The translations under genes and the position numbers were made by a program. From the NCBI RefSeq assembly GCF_001735805.1, contig NZ_CP017248.1:7440001-7504000 (forward strand): a stretch of DNA of 64,000 bases. The letters run 5' to 3'. Source of the DNA: Streptomyces fodineus. GTDB taxonomy: Bacteria > Actinomycetota > Actinomycetes > Streptomycetales > Streptomycetaceae. This document shows, in pieces, positions 1 through 12,443 of this stretch. How positions within the stretch are numbered: the first letter of the stretch is position 1; every line of letters starts with the position of its first letter. Under the pieces are notes generated by a model. The model saw only the letters and a list, made by a program, of their open reading frames with translations, made no database searches and was not told the DNA's origin.

Positions 1-714
1 GCCGGGCTCCTCCGCCTTGGCGTCCACGGTGGCCAGTTCGGCCACGGACCGCGGCGAGAGCCCCGCCTCCCGCAGCGCTTCCTCCACCAGCTGCAGGACT
101 TCCTGCGCCGGCGCACCCTTGGACGCGCCGACCCCGACCACCAGCGACGGCGGCCTGAGCAGCACCTCACGCTCGCCGGGTGTGACGGCCCGATCGGTGA
201 GCCGGACGGTGTATGCCCCGTGCGCCGAGGTGGGCAGCGGCGGCAGCGGCCACGCCGACTCGGCCTCCAGCACGACCGGTTCGCCGTCCAGCAGCGCCCG
301 GGACACGGCCGCGACCGAGCCCTCGTACGGCAGCCCCAGCGTGTCCAGGCCCGCCAGCCCGACGGCGTCCGTCGCGGTCGTCACCACCGGCTCGGCGCCC
401 AGCAACCCGCCCACCTCGCGGGCGAGTTCGTTGGCGCCGCCACCGTGCCCGCCGACCAGCGACACCGCGAACCGGCCGGCCTCGTCCACGCACACCACGC
501 CCGGGTCGGCCCTCTTGTCGCCGAGCAGCGGCGCGAGCAGCCGTACCACCGCGCCCGTCGCCAGGAAGCACACCAGCTGCTCGCACTCGGCGAACGCGGC
601 CCGTACCGCCTCCCCGACGGGACCCTCGTACACCCGCGCCCGGTCCGGCCAGGCCGCGGCCAGCCGGTCCCGCGCCGCCGCCCCCGCCGCGGTGGCGGAA
701 ATCAGGCCGATCAC
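1..714 (-). CDS. cbiG: Cobalt-precorrin-5A hydrolase domain (CbiG), gene cut by window edge
   Basis: The reading frame is open from a GTG at 714 to the edge of the window (238 codons seen). CbiG opens the delta-lactone of cobalt-precorrin-5A and releases the two-carbon C20 fragment in corrin ring synthesis. The diagnostic stretch SLVGGHGGGANELA lies near residues 85-98, after a FLATGAVVRLL segment near 50-60. The start overlaps the cobL stop as GTGA and has AAGGAG seven bases upstream, so the two are probably translationally coupled. In actinomycetes this domain is often fused to the CobJ C17-methyltransferase. Whether that holds here lies outside the window. Confidence 0.88.
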   Translation of the reverse strand, partial: MIGLISATAAGAAARDRLAAAWPDRARVYEGPVGEAVRAAFAECEQLVCFLATGAVVRLLAPLLGDKRADPGVVCVDEAGRFAVSLVGGHGGGANELAREVGGLLGAEPVVTTATDAVGLAGLDTLGLPYEGSVAAVSRALLDGEPVVLEAESAWPLPPLPTSAHGAYTVRLTDRAVTPGEREVLLRPPSLVVGVGASKGAPAQEVLQLVEEALREAGLSPRSVAELATVDAKAEEPG

Positions 715-1955
715 TCGGTAACTCCTTCACTAGACGGGGTTCTGACGCCCCAGAGCAGAAACACAGGATTGGTCGCCGCGAGCCGGGTCACCTCGCCCGG
801 CAGTGGGGCCAGTCGCGAGGACTGCAGCAGCACCCCGTCGCAGGTGAACCCGGCGGCCGTGAGTGCCTCGCGGGCCGCCGGCACCCGGTCGAGCGCGGCC
901 ATGGCGACGACCACGGTCCGCCGGGCGCGGCGCGCGCACGCGGCGACGATGCCGGGCAGTTCGCGTCCGCCGCCGCCGACGAACACCGCGTCGGGGTCGT
1001 CGGCGAGATGGGCGAGCGCGTCCGGCGCCGAGCCGTGCACCACCCGCACGTCCACACCGTGCGCTTCGGCGTTGGCGCGGATCCGCTCGACACCGTCGGT
1101 CGCCTTCTCCACGGCGACGACGGCCGCGCCGAACCGCGCGCACTCCACCGCCACCGAGCCCGAGCCGGCACCCACATCCCACACCAGGTCGCCCAGCCGG
1201 GGCCCGAGCCGGGCCAGCGCCAGCGCCCGTACCTCGAACTTGGTGATCATCGAGTCCCGGTGCGCGAACTCGCCCTCGGCCAGGGCCCATCGGGAAGGCT
1301 GGGCAGGAACCCCGGCCACCGTACGCACCGGCCCGAGCGCCCGCGCCTGTGTCAGACACAGCACCACGCTCACCGCCGTACCCCAGTCCCGGGCGGCGGC
1401 CTCGGCGGGCGTGACCCGTTCGACGCGCTCGTCCGCGGAGCCGAGGGCGGAGACGACGACGAGGACACGCTCCGGCACGCGCGCCTGGTGCAGCAGCGCC
1501 GCCCCCAGTTCGGCCGGCCCCGCTCCCGGCCCCGTCAGCACCGCCACCTTCGGCCGCGCCCGGCACACGTTGACCGCCGTACGGAGCTCCCGGCCGTGCG
1601 CGCTGACGACCACGGCGTCGTCCCAGGGCAGCCCCACTCGCGCGAACGCGGCGGCGACGGACGAGACCCCGGGCCGCACATCCAGCCGCCGCGACCCGAA
1701 CCGCTCGGCCAGCGCCCGTACGATCCCGAAGAACCCCGGGTCACCGGAGGCCAGCACGACGACCCGGTCCGCCTTCTCCAGATGCCGTTCGATGACGTCC
1801 AGCGCCGGCGCCAGCGGGCCGAGTACGACCCGTCCGGCGCCCTCGGGCAGCCGTACCGCATCCAGGTGCCGGCGCCCGCCGACGACCAGCGCGGCACCCG
1901 CGAGGACGTCCTCGGGAACCGGCGCGCCCGTCCCCGTACCGACGACCGTGATCAA
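711..1955 (-). CDS. cobL: Bifunctional precorrin-6Y C5,15-methyltransferase (decarboxylating), CobL
   Basis: 414-residue two-domain enzyme that methylates C5 and C15 of the corrin ring and decarboxylates the C12 acetate. The N-terminal half is a tetrapyrrole methylase (VVGTGTGAP near 4-12, ASGDPGFFG near 69-77, RPGVSSV near 94-100). The C-terminal half is a CbiT-like methyltransferase with the SAM loop WDVGAGSGS near 259-267. I chose a TTG start at 1955 because it overlaps the cobM stop as TTGA and has GGGGAG upstream. It sits between cobM and cbiG in a coupled minus-strand run. The length and the fusion of CbiE and CbiT parts fit CobL. Confidence 0.92.
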   Translation of the reverse strand: MITVVGTGTGAPVPEDVLAGAALVVGGRRHLDAVRLPEGAGRVVLGPLAPALDVIERHLEKADRVVVLASGDPGFFGIVRALAERFGSRRLDVRPGVSSVAAAFARVGLPWDDAVVVSAHGRELRTAVNVCRARPKVAVLTGPGAGPAELGAALLHQARVPERVLVVVSALGSADERVERVTPAEAAARDWGTAVSVVLCLTQARALGPVRTVAGVPAQPSRWALAEGEFAHRDSMITKFEVRALALARLGPRLGDLVWDVGAGSGSVAVECARFGAAVVAVEKATDGVERIRANAEAHGVDVRVVHGSAPDALAHLADDPDAVFVGGGGRELPGIVAACARRARRTVVVAMAALDRVPAAREALTAAGFTCDGVLLQSSRLAPLPGEVTRLAATNPVFLLWGVRTPSSEGVTE

Positions 1956-2770
1956 CTGCTCGCTCCCCGCTCACGCAGGGCCCGCCGGGCCTCCGGGTCG
2001 GCCTTGCGGTAGCCGTGGAAGTGACCGGGGTGGTACAGGTGCGAACGCGTCCCGTGCGCGTCCAGCGCCGGGCCGACCAGGAAGAGCGTGTGCTTCCAGA
2101 GCTTGTGCTCCTTGACCGTCTCCTCCAGCGTGCCGATCGTGCACTTCACGACCAGCTCCTCCGGCCAGGTCGCCTGGTAGGCGACGACCACCGGGGTGTC
2201 CGTCGGATAGCCGCCCTCCAGCAGCTCGCGCACCAGCTGCCCGCTGCGGGCGGCGGAGAGGAAGATCGCCATCGTCGTACCGTGCCGGGCGAACTCCCGT
2301 ACCTCTTCCCCGGGCGGCATCGGCGTCTTGCCGCCGCCCAGCCGGGTGAGGACGACGGACTGCGCGACCTCGGGAATCGTCAGCTCGCGCTGGGCGAGAG
2401 CGGCGACGGCGGAGAAGGACGAGACCCCCGGCACGATCTCCGTGGCGATCCCGATCCCGGCGCACCGGTCCAGCTGCTCCTGCGTGCCGCCCCACAGCGC
2501 CGGGTCACCGGAGTGGATCCGCGCCACCTTCAGGCCCTCGGTGCGGGCGCGCCGGTAGACGGCGACGACGTCCTCCAGGGACATGGCCGCCGAGTCCAGG
2601 ACCTCCGCGTCCGCACGCGCGTGCTCGAGGACCTCCGCCTGGACCAGGCTCGCCGCCCAGATCACCACGTCCGCCTCCGCGATCGCACGCGCGGCACGGA
2701 ACGTCAGCAGATCGGCGGCGCCGGGGCCGGCACCGACGAAGGTCACCTTGCCGGTGGGGGCATCGGCCAT
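1952..2770 (-). CDS. cobM: Precorrin-4 C11-methyltransferase, CobM/CbiF
   Basis: 272-residue SAM-dependent tetrapyrrole methylase that adds the C11 methyl group in corrin synthesis. Visible motifs are VGAGPGAADLLT (residues 12-23), HSGDP (86-90) and VPGVSSF (113-119), which is the classic CobM/CbiF set. The frame is open 15 codons further upstream, but the ATG at 2770 is preferred because AGAGGA lies at a good distance and family members begin close to the glycine-rich loop. It is the first gene of the cobM-cobL-cbiG run and is divergent from the ZIP transporter. I saw no cobalamin riboswitch in the 126 bases between them. Confidence 0.92.
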   Translation of the reverse strand: MADAPTGKVTFVGAGPGAADLLTFRAARAIAEADVVIWAASLVQAEVLEHARADAEVLDSAAMSLEDVVAVYRRARTEGLKVARIHSGDPALWGGTQEQLDRCAGIGIATEIVPGVSSFSAVAALAQRELTIPEVAQSVVLTRLGGGKTPMPPGEEVREFARHGTTMAIFLSAARSGQLVRELLEGGYPTDTPVVVAYQATWPEELVVKCTIGTLEETVKEHKLWKHTLFLVGPALDAHGTRSHLYHPGHFHGYRKADPEARRALRERGASS

Positions 2771-2896
2771 GGGAGGGTCCTCTCGTACGAGACCTACGGA
2801 TACGTCGAAACGCAAGTCGGAATCGGTGAAATGTCAGGGTCTGGGGGAGTGCGCTCGGCGCCGGATGTGCGCGAAGGCCCCTCGATCGGATAGCAA

Positions 2897-3637
2897 GTGC
2901 CTATGGCGGTCTTCGTCGCGCTCGGCGCGTTCCTGATGACGCTGGCCGGCGGCTGGACGGCACAGCGCGTGACCGACCGTCGCCATCTCGTCCTGGGACT
3001 GGCCGGCGGCCTGATGCTGGGCGTGGTCGGCCTGGACCTGCTGCCGGAGGCGCTGCACGCGGCCCGCCGCGAGGTCTTCGGCGTACCCGCCGCCCTGCTG
3101 CTGTTCGTGGCCGGATTCCTGCTCGCCCATCTGGTGGAACGCACCCTGGCCGCCCGGCAGGCCGCGCACGGCGGCGCCGAGGGGCACAATCACCGGGCGC
3201 CCGAGGTGGGCCTGACCGCCGCCGCCGCGATGGTGGGGCACAGCGCCATGGACGGCGTGGCGATCGGCGCGGCCTTCCAGGTGGGCAGCGGCATGGGCAC
3301 GGCCGTCGCGCTGGCCGTGATCGCGCACGACTTCGCCGACGGCTTCAACACCTTCACCATCACGAGCCTGTACGGCAACGCCCGCCGCCGCGCGATCGCG
3401 ATGCTGGTGGCCGACGCCTGCGCACCCCTCGTGGGCGCGCTGTCGACCGCCTTCTTCCACATCCCCGAAGCGGTGCTCGGCGGCTATCTGGGCCTCTTCG
3501 CCGGCGTCCTGCTCTACCTCGCCGCAGCCGAGATCCTGCCCGAGGCCCACCACGAACACCCCGCCCGCTCCACCCTGCTCTGCACGGTGGCGGGCGCGGC
3601 CTTCATCTGGCTGGTGGTGGGGCTGTCCGGCGGGTGA
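2897..3637 (+). CDS. ZIP family divalent metal transporter
   Basis: About 246 residues with several hydrophobic membrane segments and the ZIP hallmarks in the middle of the protein: MVGHSAMDGVAIGAAF followed by IAHDFADGFNTF. The histidines, aspartates and glutamates of these helices line the metal path in ZIP proteins. A short hydrophilic loop with HNH lies between the third and fourth helices. The start is uncertain: GTG at 2897 and ATG at 2903 are in frame and neither has a strong ribosome binding site. It is divergent from cobM at the edge of the cobalamin cluster, so a role in cobalt or zinc supply is plausible but only inferred from context. Confidence 0.85.
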   Translation: MPMAVFVALGAFLMTLAGGWTAQRVTDRRHLVLGLAGGLMLGVVGLDLLPEALHAARREVFGVPAALLLFVAGFLLAHLVERTLAARQAAHGGAEGHNHRAPEVGLTAAAAMVGHSAMDGVAIGAAFQVGSGMGTAVALAVIAHDFADGFNTFTITSLYGNARRRAIAMLVADACAPLVGALSTAFFHIPEAVLGGYLGLFAGVLLYLAAAEILPEAHHEHPARSTLLCTVAGAAFIWLVVGLSGG

Positions 3638-3639
3638 GG

Positions 3640-4085
3640 GGGCGGGGGGCTGGTGGCCGCCCTCGGCGGTGATTGAGCGGACCGCTGGCCAGTGGCCGAT
3701 CGCGCTGGCGGCTGAGTAGGCCAGTGGCTGGTGGCCGACCTCGCCGGCGGCTGAGCGAACCCGTGGCTGGCCGGCCTTCCCGGCAGGTGAGCAGGCCGGC
3801 GGCTGGTGCCCGACCTCCCTGGCGGCTGAGTGGACCGGTGCCTGGTGGCTGACCTCGCCCGTGGTTGAGCGTGCCGGTGCGTGGTGGCCGACTTCGCCGA
3901 CGGCCGAGCGGGCCGCTGGCCAGTGGCCGATCGCGCCGGCGGCCGAGCGGGCCGGTGGCCGGTGGCCGATCGCGCCGGTGGTAGGGCGTGCCGGTGCCTG
4001 GTGGCTGACCTCGCCCGTGCGGGCCGGTGGCCGGTGGTCCCCGGTGGCTTCCGCGGTGGCCGGCTCGGTCTGCCGGCCCGGCCGC
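3640..4085. repeat. Degenerate 39-bp tandem repeat (minisatellite) between the ZIP gene and cobI
   Basis: This 450-base stretch has no convincing gene. It consists of about ten imperfect copies of a 39-bp unit, each beginning GTGGCCGA or a close variant and containing a GGCGGCTGAG-like middle. Typical unit starts are at about 3690, 3729, 3807, 3846, 3885, 3924 and 3963. One copy is interrupted or shortened, and the last copies decay into GC-rich sequence before the cobI stop. Because 39 is divisible by three, long open frames run through it on both strands as 13-residue repeats (GHQPPARSAAGEV-like). I treat these as artefacts. Confidence 0.85.
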
Positions 4086-4086
4086 C

Positions 4087-4836
4087 TCACAGCTTCCCGC
4101 CCCGGCCGCCGTCCCGCCGCGGGGGCGCGATCAGCGTCGACAGGTACGGCAACGGCGTCCCGTCCAGCTCACCGGCCGGCCGCATCGACTCCTCCGGCAG
4201 CCCGAGGGCCGACCCCCACACCGCGTCCCCGAGCCGCCCGGTCTCCCGCAGCGCCTCGGCGACCTCGCCGGCCTGCCGCCCGAACTTGTACGCGACCACG
4301 GTCCCGGGCCCGGCCAGCGCCTCCCTGAGCACGGCGGACCCGGCCGTCACCGGCACCAGCGTCAGCGGCTCGGTGCCCTCGGTCAGCACGGCACCGGAGC
4401 GCGCCGCGAGATCCTGCATGGCGGTGATCCCGGGCACGGTCTCCACGACGACACCCGGCACCAGCTCGGCAATGGTCTGCGCGAGGTAGGTGAAGGTCGA
4501 GTACACATTGGGATCGCCGATGGTGGCGAAGGCGACGCACGTGTGCCGTTCGAGCAACCCGGCGACGGCGGCTCCCGCCGCGTCCCAGGCGGCCTCGCGG
4601 CGCGCCCGGTCGGTCCGCTCGTTCAGCGCGAACACCACCCGGACGACCTTGTCCTCGGGCACGTAGTGCAACACGGTCGCCTCGGCCCGCCCGCGCTCCC
4701 CGCCATCTGTTCCATCAACTGCAGCCATCACCGGCACGACGACCACATCGGCGGCCCGCAGCGCGTTGACCCCCTTGACGGTCACCAGCTCCGGATCACC
4801 GGGACCGACCCCGACCCCGACCAGCCTGCTGCTCAT
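4087..4836 (-). CDS. cobI: Precorrin-2 C20-methyltransferase, CobI
   Basis: 249-residue tetrapyrrole methylase catalysing the C20 methylation of (cobalt-)precorrin-2, the entry step to the corrin ring. Motifs are GVGPGDPELVT (residues 9-19), TIGDPNVYSTF in the middle, and VPGITAMQDLAA. The frame is open far upstream but only as a shadow of cobB. The ATG at 4836 overlaps the cobB stop as ATGA and gives the normal family N-terminus. It is the last gene of the long riboswitch-led operon, and its stop abuts the 39-bp repeat block. Confidence 0.92.
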   Translation of the reverse strand: MSSRLVGVGVGPGDPELVTVKGVNALRAADVVVVPVMAAVDGTDGGERGRAEATVLHYVPEDKVVRVVFALNERTDRARREAAWDAAGAAVAGLLERHTCVAFATIGDPNVYSTFTYLAQTIAELVPGVVVETVPGITAMQDLAARSGAVLTEGTEPLTLVPVTAGSAVLREALAGPGTVVAYKFGRQAGEVAEALRETGRLGDAVWGSALGLPEESMRPAGELDGTPLPYLSTLIAPPRRDGGRGGKL

Positions 4837-6209
4837 GACGTCCGGCACCTCTCCACGAACCGACGGGCGACACCGGGCTCGGACGCCCAGTGCGTGTGCA
4901 GATAACTCGCGTGCACGCCCTGCTGTACGAAACCTTCCACCCGCCGCACCGGCGCCCGCACACCCCACGCCGGAGCGGCCCCGGCGCCGGGTTCGACGAC
5001 GGTGCGATGGAACTCGTGCCCCCGCATCCGCGTCCCGGACACGGCCAGCACACTGTCGCCGACGGCCACGGCATCCCGGTAGCCGAGCGTGAGCCGTTCC
5101 GTCATCCGCGCGCCGGCATCCAGCACCCCGCACATCGGCTGACCGTCCAACTCCCGGCAGAGGTAGAGCAGTCCGGCGCATTCGGCCGCCACCGGGGCAC
5201 CGCTCAGCGCCAGCTCGGCAATCGCCTTCCGCAGCGGCTCGTTGGCCGACAGCTCGGCGGCGTACACCTCGGGGAAACCGCCGCCGATGACCAACCCGAC
5301 GGCATCTTCGGGCAGTTGCTCATCGCGCAGGGGGTCGAAGGCGACGACCTCGGCACCGGCGGCGGTGAGCAGCTCGGTGTGCTCGGCATAGGAGAAGGTG
5401 AACGCGGACCCACCGGCTACGGCGACGACGGGCGCCCGCCTTTCAGCCGACGGTTTCGGGTGGTGGGTGGGCGAGGCGGGGGTCCAGGGGGCGGAGCCCC
5501 CCGGGAGGGCGCCCGCACTGCGGGCAAGTGCTTCCAGCGCCGCCAAGTCGCAGCCACGGGACACCTGCGCAGCCATCGCCGCCACAGCCTCCACCGCCGC
5601 AGCGCCCCGCTCCGCGACCGGCACCAACCCCAGGTGCCGAGAAGGCGTCGACACCTGCGCGGCCCGCCGCAAGGCGCCCAGCACCGGCACCCCCGCCGAG
5701 TCCAGCGCCTCCCGCAGCAGCGACTCGTGCCGGTCGGACGCGACCTTGTTCAGGATCACACCCCCGACCCGCACCTCCGGATCCCAGGAGGCGAACCCGT
5801 GCACCAGCGCGGCCACCGACCGCGACTGCGACGAGGCGTCGACGACGAGCACCACCGGCGCCCGCAGCAGCTTGGCGACATGCGCGGTGGACGCGAGCTC
5901 GCCCTCGCCCGCCGCACCGTCGTACAGCCCCATCACCCCCTCGACCACGGCCAGGTCACACCCCCGCGCCCCGTGCAGGAACAGCGGAGCGACCAGCTCC
6001 GGCCCGCACAGGTACGCGTCCAGGTTGCGCCCCACCCGCCCGGTCGCGAGGGCGTGGTACCCGGGGTCGATGTAGTCCGGCCCGACCTTGTGCGGGGACA
6101 CGGCGAGCCCTCGCGCGGCGAACGCGGCCATCAGCCCCGTGGCCACGGTGGTCTTGCCGCTGCCCGAGGAGGGCGCGGCGATGACCAGCCGAGGCACCGA
6201 CGATGTCAC
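4833..6209 (-). CDS. cobB: Cobyrinic acid a,c-diamide synthase, CobB/CbiA
   Basis: 458-residue ATP- and glutamine-dependent amidotransferase that amidates the a and c carboxylates of (hydrogeno)byrinic acid. The N-terminal domain has the P-loop APSSGSGKTT near residues 12-21 and the KVGPDYIDPGYH motif. The C-terminal part is a class I glutaminase-like domain with AAECAGLLYLCREL carrying the nucleophile cysteine and a late HTHWAS segment. The two domains are joined by a Pro/Ser-rich linker (GGSAPWTPASPTHHP). The start is a GTG at 6209 overlapping the cobO stop as GTGA. Confidence 0.93.
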   Translation of the reverse strand: MTSSVPRLVIAAPSSGSGKTTVATGLMAAFAARGLAVSPHKVGPDYIDPGYHALATGRVGRNLDAYLCGPELVAPLFLHGARGCDLAVVEGVMGLYDGAAGEGELASTAHVAKLLRAPVVLVVDASSQSRSVAALVHGFASWDPEVRVGGVILNKVASDRHESLLREALDSAGVPVLGALRRAAQVSTPSRHLGLVPVAERGAAAVEAVAAMAAQVSRGCDLAALEALARSAGALPGGSAPWTPASPTHHPKPSAERRAPVVAVAGGSAFTFSYAEHTELLTAAGAEVVAFDPLRDEQLPEDAVGLVIGGGFPEVYAAELSANEPLRKAIAELALSGAPVAAECAGLLYLCRELDGQPMCGVLDAGARMTERLTLGYRDAVAVGDSVLAVSGTRMRGHEFHRTVVEPGAGAAPAWGVRAPVRRVEGFVQQGVHASYLHTHWASEPGVARRFVERCRTS

Positions 6210-6805
6210 CACTCGATGCCCTTCTGGCCCTTCTGCCCCACGTCCATGGGGTGCTTGACCTTGGACATGTCGGTGACGAGGTCGGCGAAGTCCACCAGCT
6301 TCTCCGGCGCGTTCCGGCCGGTGATCACCACATGCTGCGTGCCGGGCCGGTCGCGCAGCACGTCCACGACCTCGTCGGTGTCCACCCACCCCCAGTGCAT
6401 GGGGTAGGCGAACTCGTCCAGCACGTACAGCCGGTACGTCTCGGCGGCCAGGTCCCGCTTGACCTGCTCCCAGCCCTCCCGGGCCTTCTCCTCGTTGTCC
6501 ATCTGGGCGTCCCGCTGGACCCACGACCAGCCCTCGCCCATCTTGTGCCAGTCGACGGTGCCGCCCTCGCCGGAGGCGCCGAGCACCCGCAGGGCGTTCT
6601 CCTCCCCGACCTTCCACTTCGCCGACTTGACGAACTGGAACACCCCGATCGGCCAGCCCTGGTTCCAGGCGCGCAGCGCCAGCCCGAACGCCGCGGTGGA
6701 CTTGCCCTTGCCGACGCCCGTGTGCACGACGACCAGCGGCCGGTTTCGGCGCTGACGGGTCGTCAGGCCGTCGTCCGGTACGACACTCGGCTGTCCCTGC
6801 GGCAT
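6206..6805 (-). CDS. cobO: Cob(I)yrinic acid a,c-diamide adenosyltransferase, CobO
   Basis: 199-residue corrinoid adenosyltransferase of the CobA/CobO/BtuR type, which attaches the 5'-deoxyadenosyl group to cobalt. The P-loop HTGVGKGKSTAAFG spans about residues 28-41, followed by a WNQGWPIGVFQFVK stretch and the RLYVLDEFAYPMHWGW segment typical of the family. The length matches the family. The start ATG at 6805 shares one base with the stop of the chelatase gene (TAATG), with GGAGGG just upstream, which indicates tight coupling within the operon. Confidence 0.94.
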   Translation of the reverse strand: MPQGQPSVVPDDGLTTRQRRNRPLVVVHTGVGKGKSTAAFGLALRAWNQGWPIGVFQFVKSAKWKVGEENALRVLGASGEGGTVDWHKMGEGWSWVQRDAQMDNEEKAREGWEQVKRDLAAETYRLYVLDEFAYPMHWGWVDTDEVVDVLRDRPGTQHVVITGRNAPEKLVDFADLVTDMSKVKHPMDVGQKGQKGIEW

Positions 6806-8789
6806 TACGCGGCCCTCCTCTGTACGTCCTTCACCAGCCCGGCGATCGAGTCCGCCCGCAACTCGTCGAGCGTCACCGCCGTACCGCCCAGCTCACCCGC
6901 GAGCTGCCCGGCGAGCCCGAGCCGCACCGGCCCCGACTCGCAGTCCACGACCACGGAGGCGACCGACTCGGCCGCGAACAACCGAGCCGCCCGCCCGGCG
7001 AGCGCGACCGGCTCGGGGCCACCCGTGGCACGCCCGTCCGTCACGACCACGACCAGCGCCCGCCGCGCCGGATCCCGCAGCCGCTCCACCCGCAGCACCT
7101 CGTGCGCCTTCAGCAGCCCGGCCGCGAGCGGCGTACGGCCACCGGTCGGCAGCGACTCCAGCCGGGCCGCCGCCGCCTCCACGGACGAGGTCGGCGGCAG
7201 CGCGACCTCCGCGGCCGCCCCCCGGAAGGTCACCAGACCCACCTTGTCCCGCCGCTGGTAGGCGTCCAGCAGCAGCGACAGCACGGCGCCCTTCACGGCA
7301 CTCATCCGCTGCCGCGCGGCCATCGACCCGGAGGCGTCCACGACGAACAGCACGAGGTTCCCCTCGCGCCCCTCCCGGGTCGCCTGCCGCAGATCGTCCC
7401 GGCGGATCACGAGCCCCGGCCCGGACCGGCCGCGCGCCCGCTGGTGCGGGGCCGCGGCCTGCACGGTGGCGGCCAGGTGCAGCTTGGTCAGCGCTCCCCG
7501 GGGCCGCCGGGCCCCGGTCGTCCGCCCGTGCTCGGTGCGCGCCCGCGACCGCCGCCCGGCGGCACCCTCCCCGATCCCGGGCACGCTCAGCACCTTGGCG
7601 CGGAACGGCTCGGCGGCCCGTACCGCCGACTGCTCCCGCGAGCCGGACGCCTGCGGTTCCCCGCCCTCACCGGCCTCGGGCCGTGCGGCGGTGTCCCCGC
7701 CGCCCTGGGGCCCGGTGTCGGGCGCAGGCTGCCCACCGCCGCCACCGGGACCGTCGGGATCGGGATCGTCGTCGGGGGACTCGCCGGAGAACTCCTCCAG
7801 CGTCTCGTCCAGCTTGTCCTCGTCCAGACCGGGCGCGTCGAAGGGGTTGCGCCGCCTGCGGTGCGGCAGCGCGAGCAGCGCGGCCTGCCGCACGTCCTCG
7901 GCGAGGACGTCGGTCCGCCCGGCCCACGCGGCCAGCGCGGTCGCCGTACGCGCCATCACGATGTCGGCGCGCATGCCGTCCACCTCGAAGGCGGCGCAGG
8001 TCGCCGCGATCTGCCGCAGCGCCCCGTCGCCCAGCCGCACCCGCGGCAGCAACTCCCGTGCCGCCACGATCCGTTGCCGTACGCCCGCCTCCTCCTCGGC
8101 CCACCGCGCGGCGAAGGAGGCCGGATCGTCGTCGTACGCCAGCCGGCGCCGCACCACCTCGACCCGCTGGTCGGGCTCGCGCGAGGCCGCGACCTCCACG
8201 GTCAGCCCGAACCGGTCCAGCAACTGCGGCCGCAGCTCGCCCTCTTCGGGGTTCATCGTGCCGACGAGCAGGAAACGGGCCGCGTGCCGTACGGACACGC
8301 CCTCGCGCTCGACGTACGAGGCACCCATCGCCGCCGCGTCCAGCAGCAGGTCGACCAGGTGGTCATGGAGCAGATTGACCTCGTCGACGTACAGGATCCC
8401 GCGGTGCGCGTCGGCCAGCAGGCCCGGCTCGAACGCCTTCACGCCCTCGGCGAGCGCCCGCTCGATGTCGAGGGCGCCGACCAGCCGGTCCTCGGAGGCG
8501 CCGACGGGCAGCTCGACCATCCGCGCGGGCCTGCGGGCGCCCGGCCCCGGCTCGTGCGGGCCGTCGGGACACCCCGGGTCCGGTGCCGCCGGGGCGCAGG
8601 AGAACCGGCAGCCGGGGACGACGGCGACCTCGGGCAGCAGTGCAGAAAGGGCCCGTACGGCCGTCGACTTGGCCGTGCCCTTCTCGCCGCGCACCAGCAC
8701 ACCGCCGACCGCCGGGGACACGGCGTTCAGCAGCAGCGCCAGCCGCAGGTCGTCCTGGCCGACAACGGCCGTGAAAGGGAAGGGGGTTG

Positions 8790-8793
<4 letters not shown>
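6805..8793 (-). CDS. ChlI-ChlD-type chelatase subunit (AAA+ ATPase fused to von Willebrand A domain)
   Basis: 662 residues. The N-terminal AAA+ ATPase resembles magnesium chelatase ChlI: Walker A GEKGTAKST near 34-42, Walker B ILYVDEVNLLHDH, and the arginine-rich RDIVMART-like helix region. A low-complexity acidic and Gly/Pro linker follows (DDDPDPDGPGGGGG). The C-terminal half carries a vWA domain with the MIDAS motif DASGSMAARQRMS. With CobN next door, it is the likely motor part of the aerobic-type cobaltochelatase, doing the job of CobS and CobT. The GTG start at 8793 overlaps the cobN stop as GTGA. Confidence 0.9.

Positions 8794-12439
<3,646 letters not shown>

Positions 12440-12443
<4 letters not shown>

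Noticed and set aside
2771..2896. Search for a second cobalamin riboswitch before cobM
   Set aside because: No GCCGGTGCGAATCCGGC-like core or B12 box on either strand.
3638..4086. Transposon remnant between the ZIP gene and cobI
   Set aside because: No transposase fragment, terminal inverted repeats or target duplication; the structure is a simple tandem repeat.
2834..4090. A 418-codon minus-strand frame with 13-residue repeats through the tandem repeat
   Set aside because: The repeat length (39 bp) keeps frames open on both strands. No ribosome binding site, and half of it is antisense to the ZIP gene.
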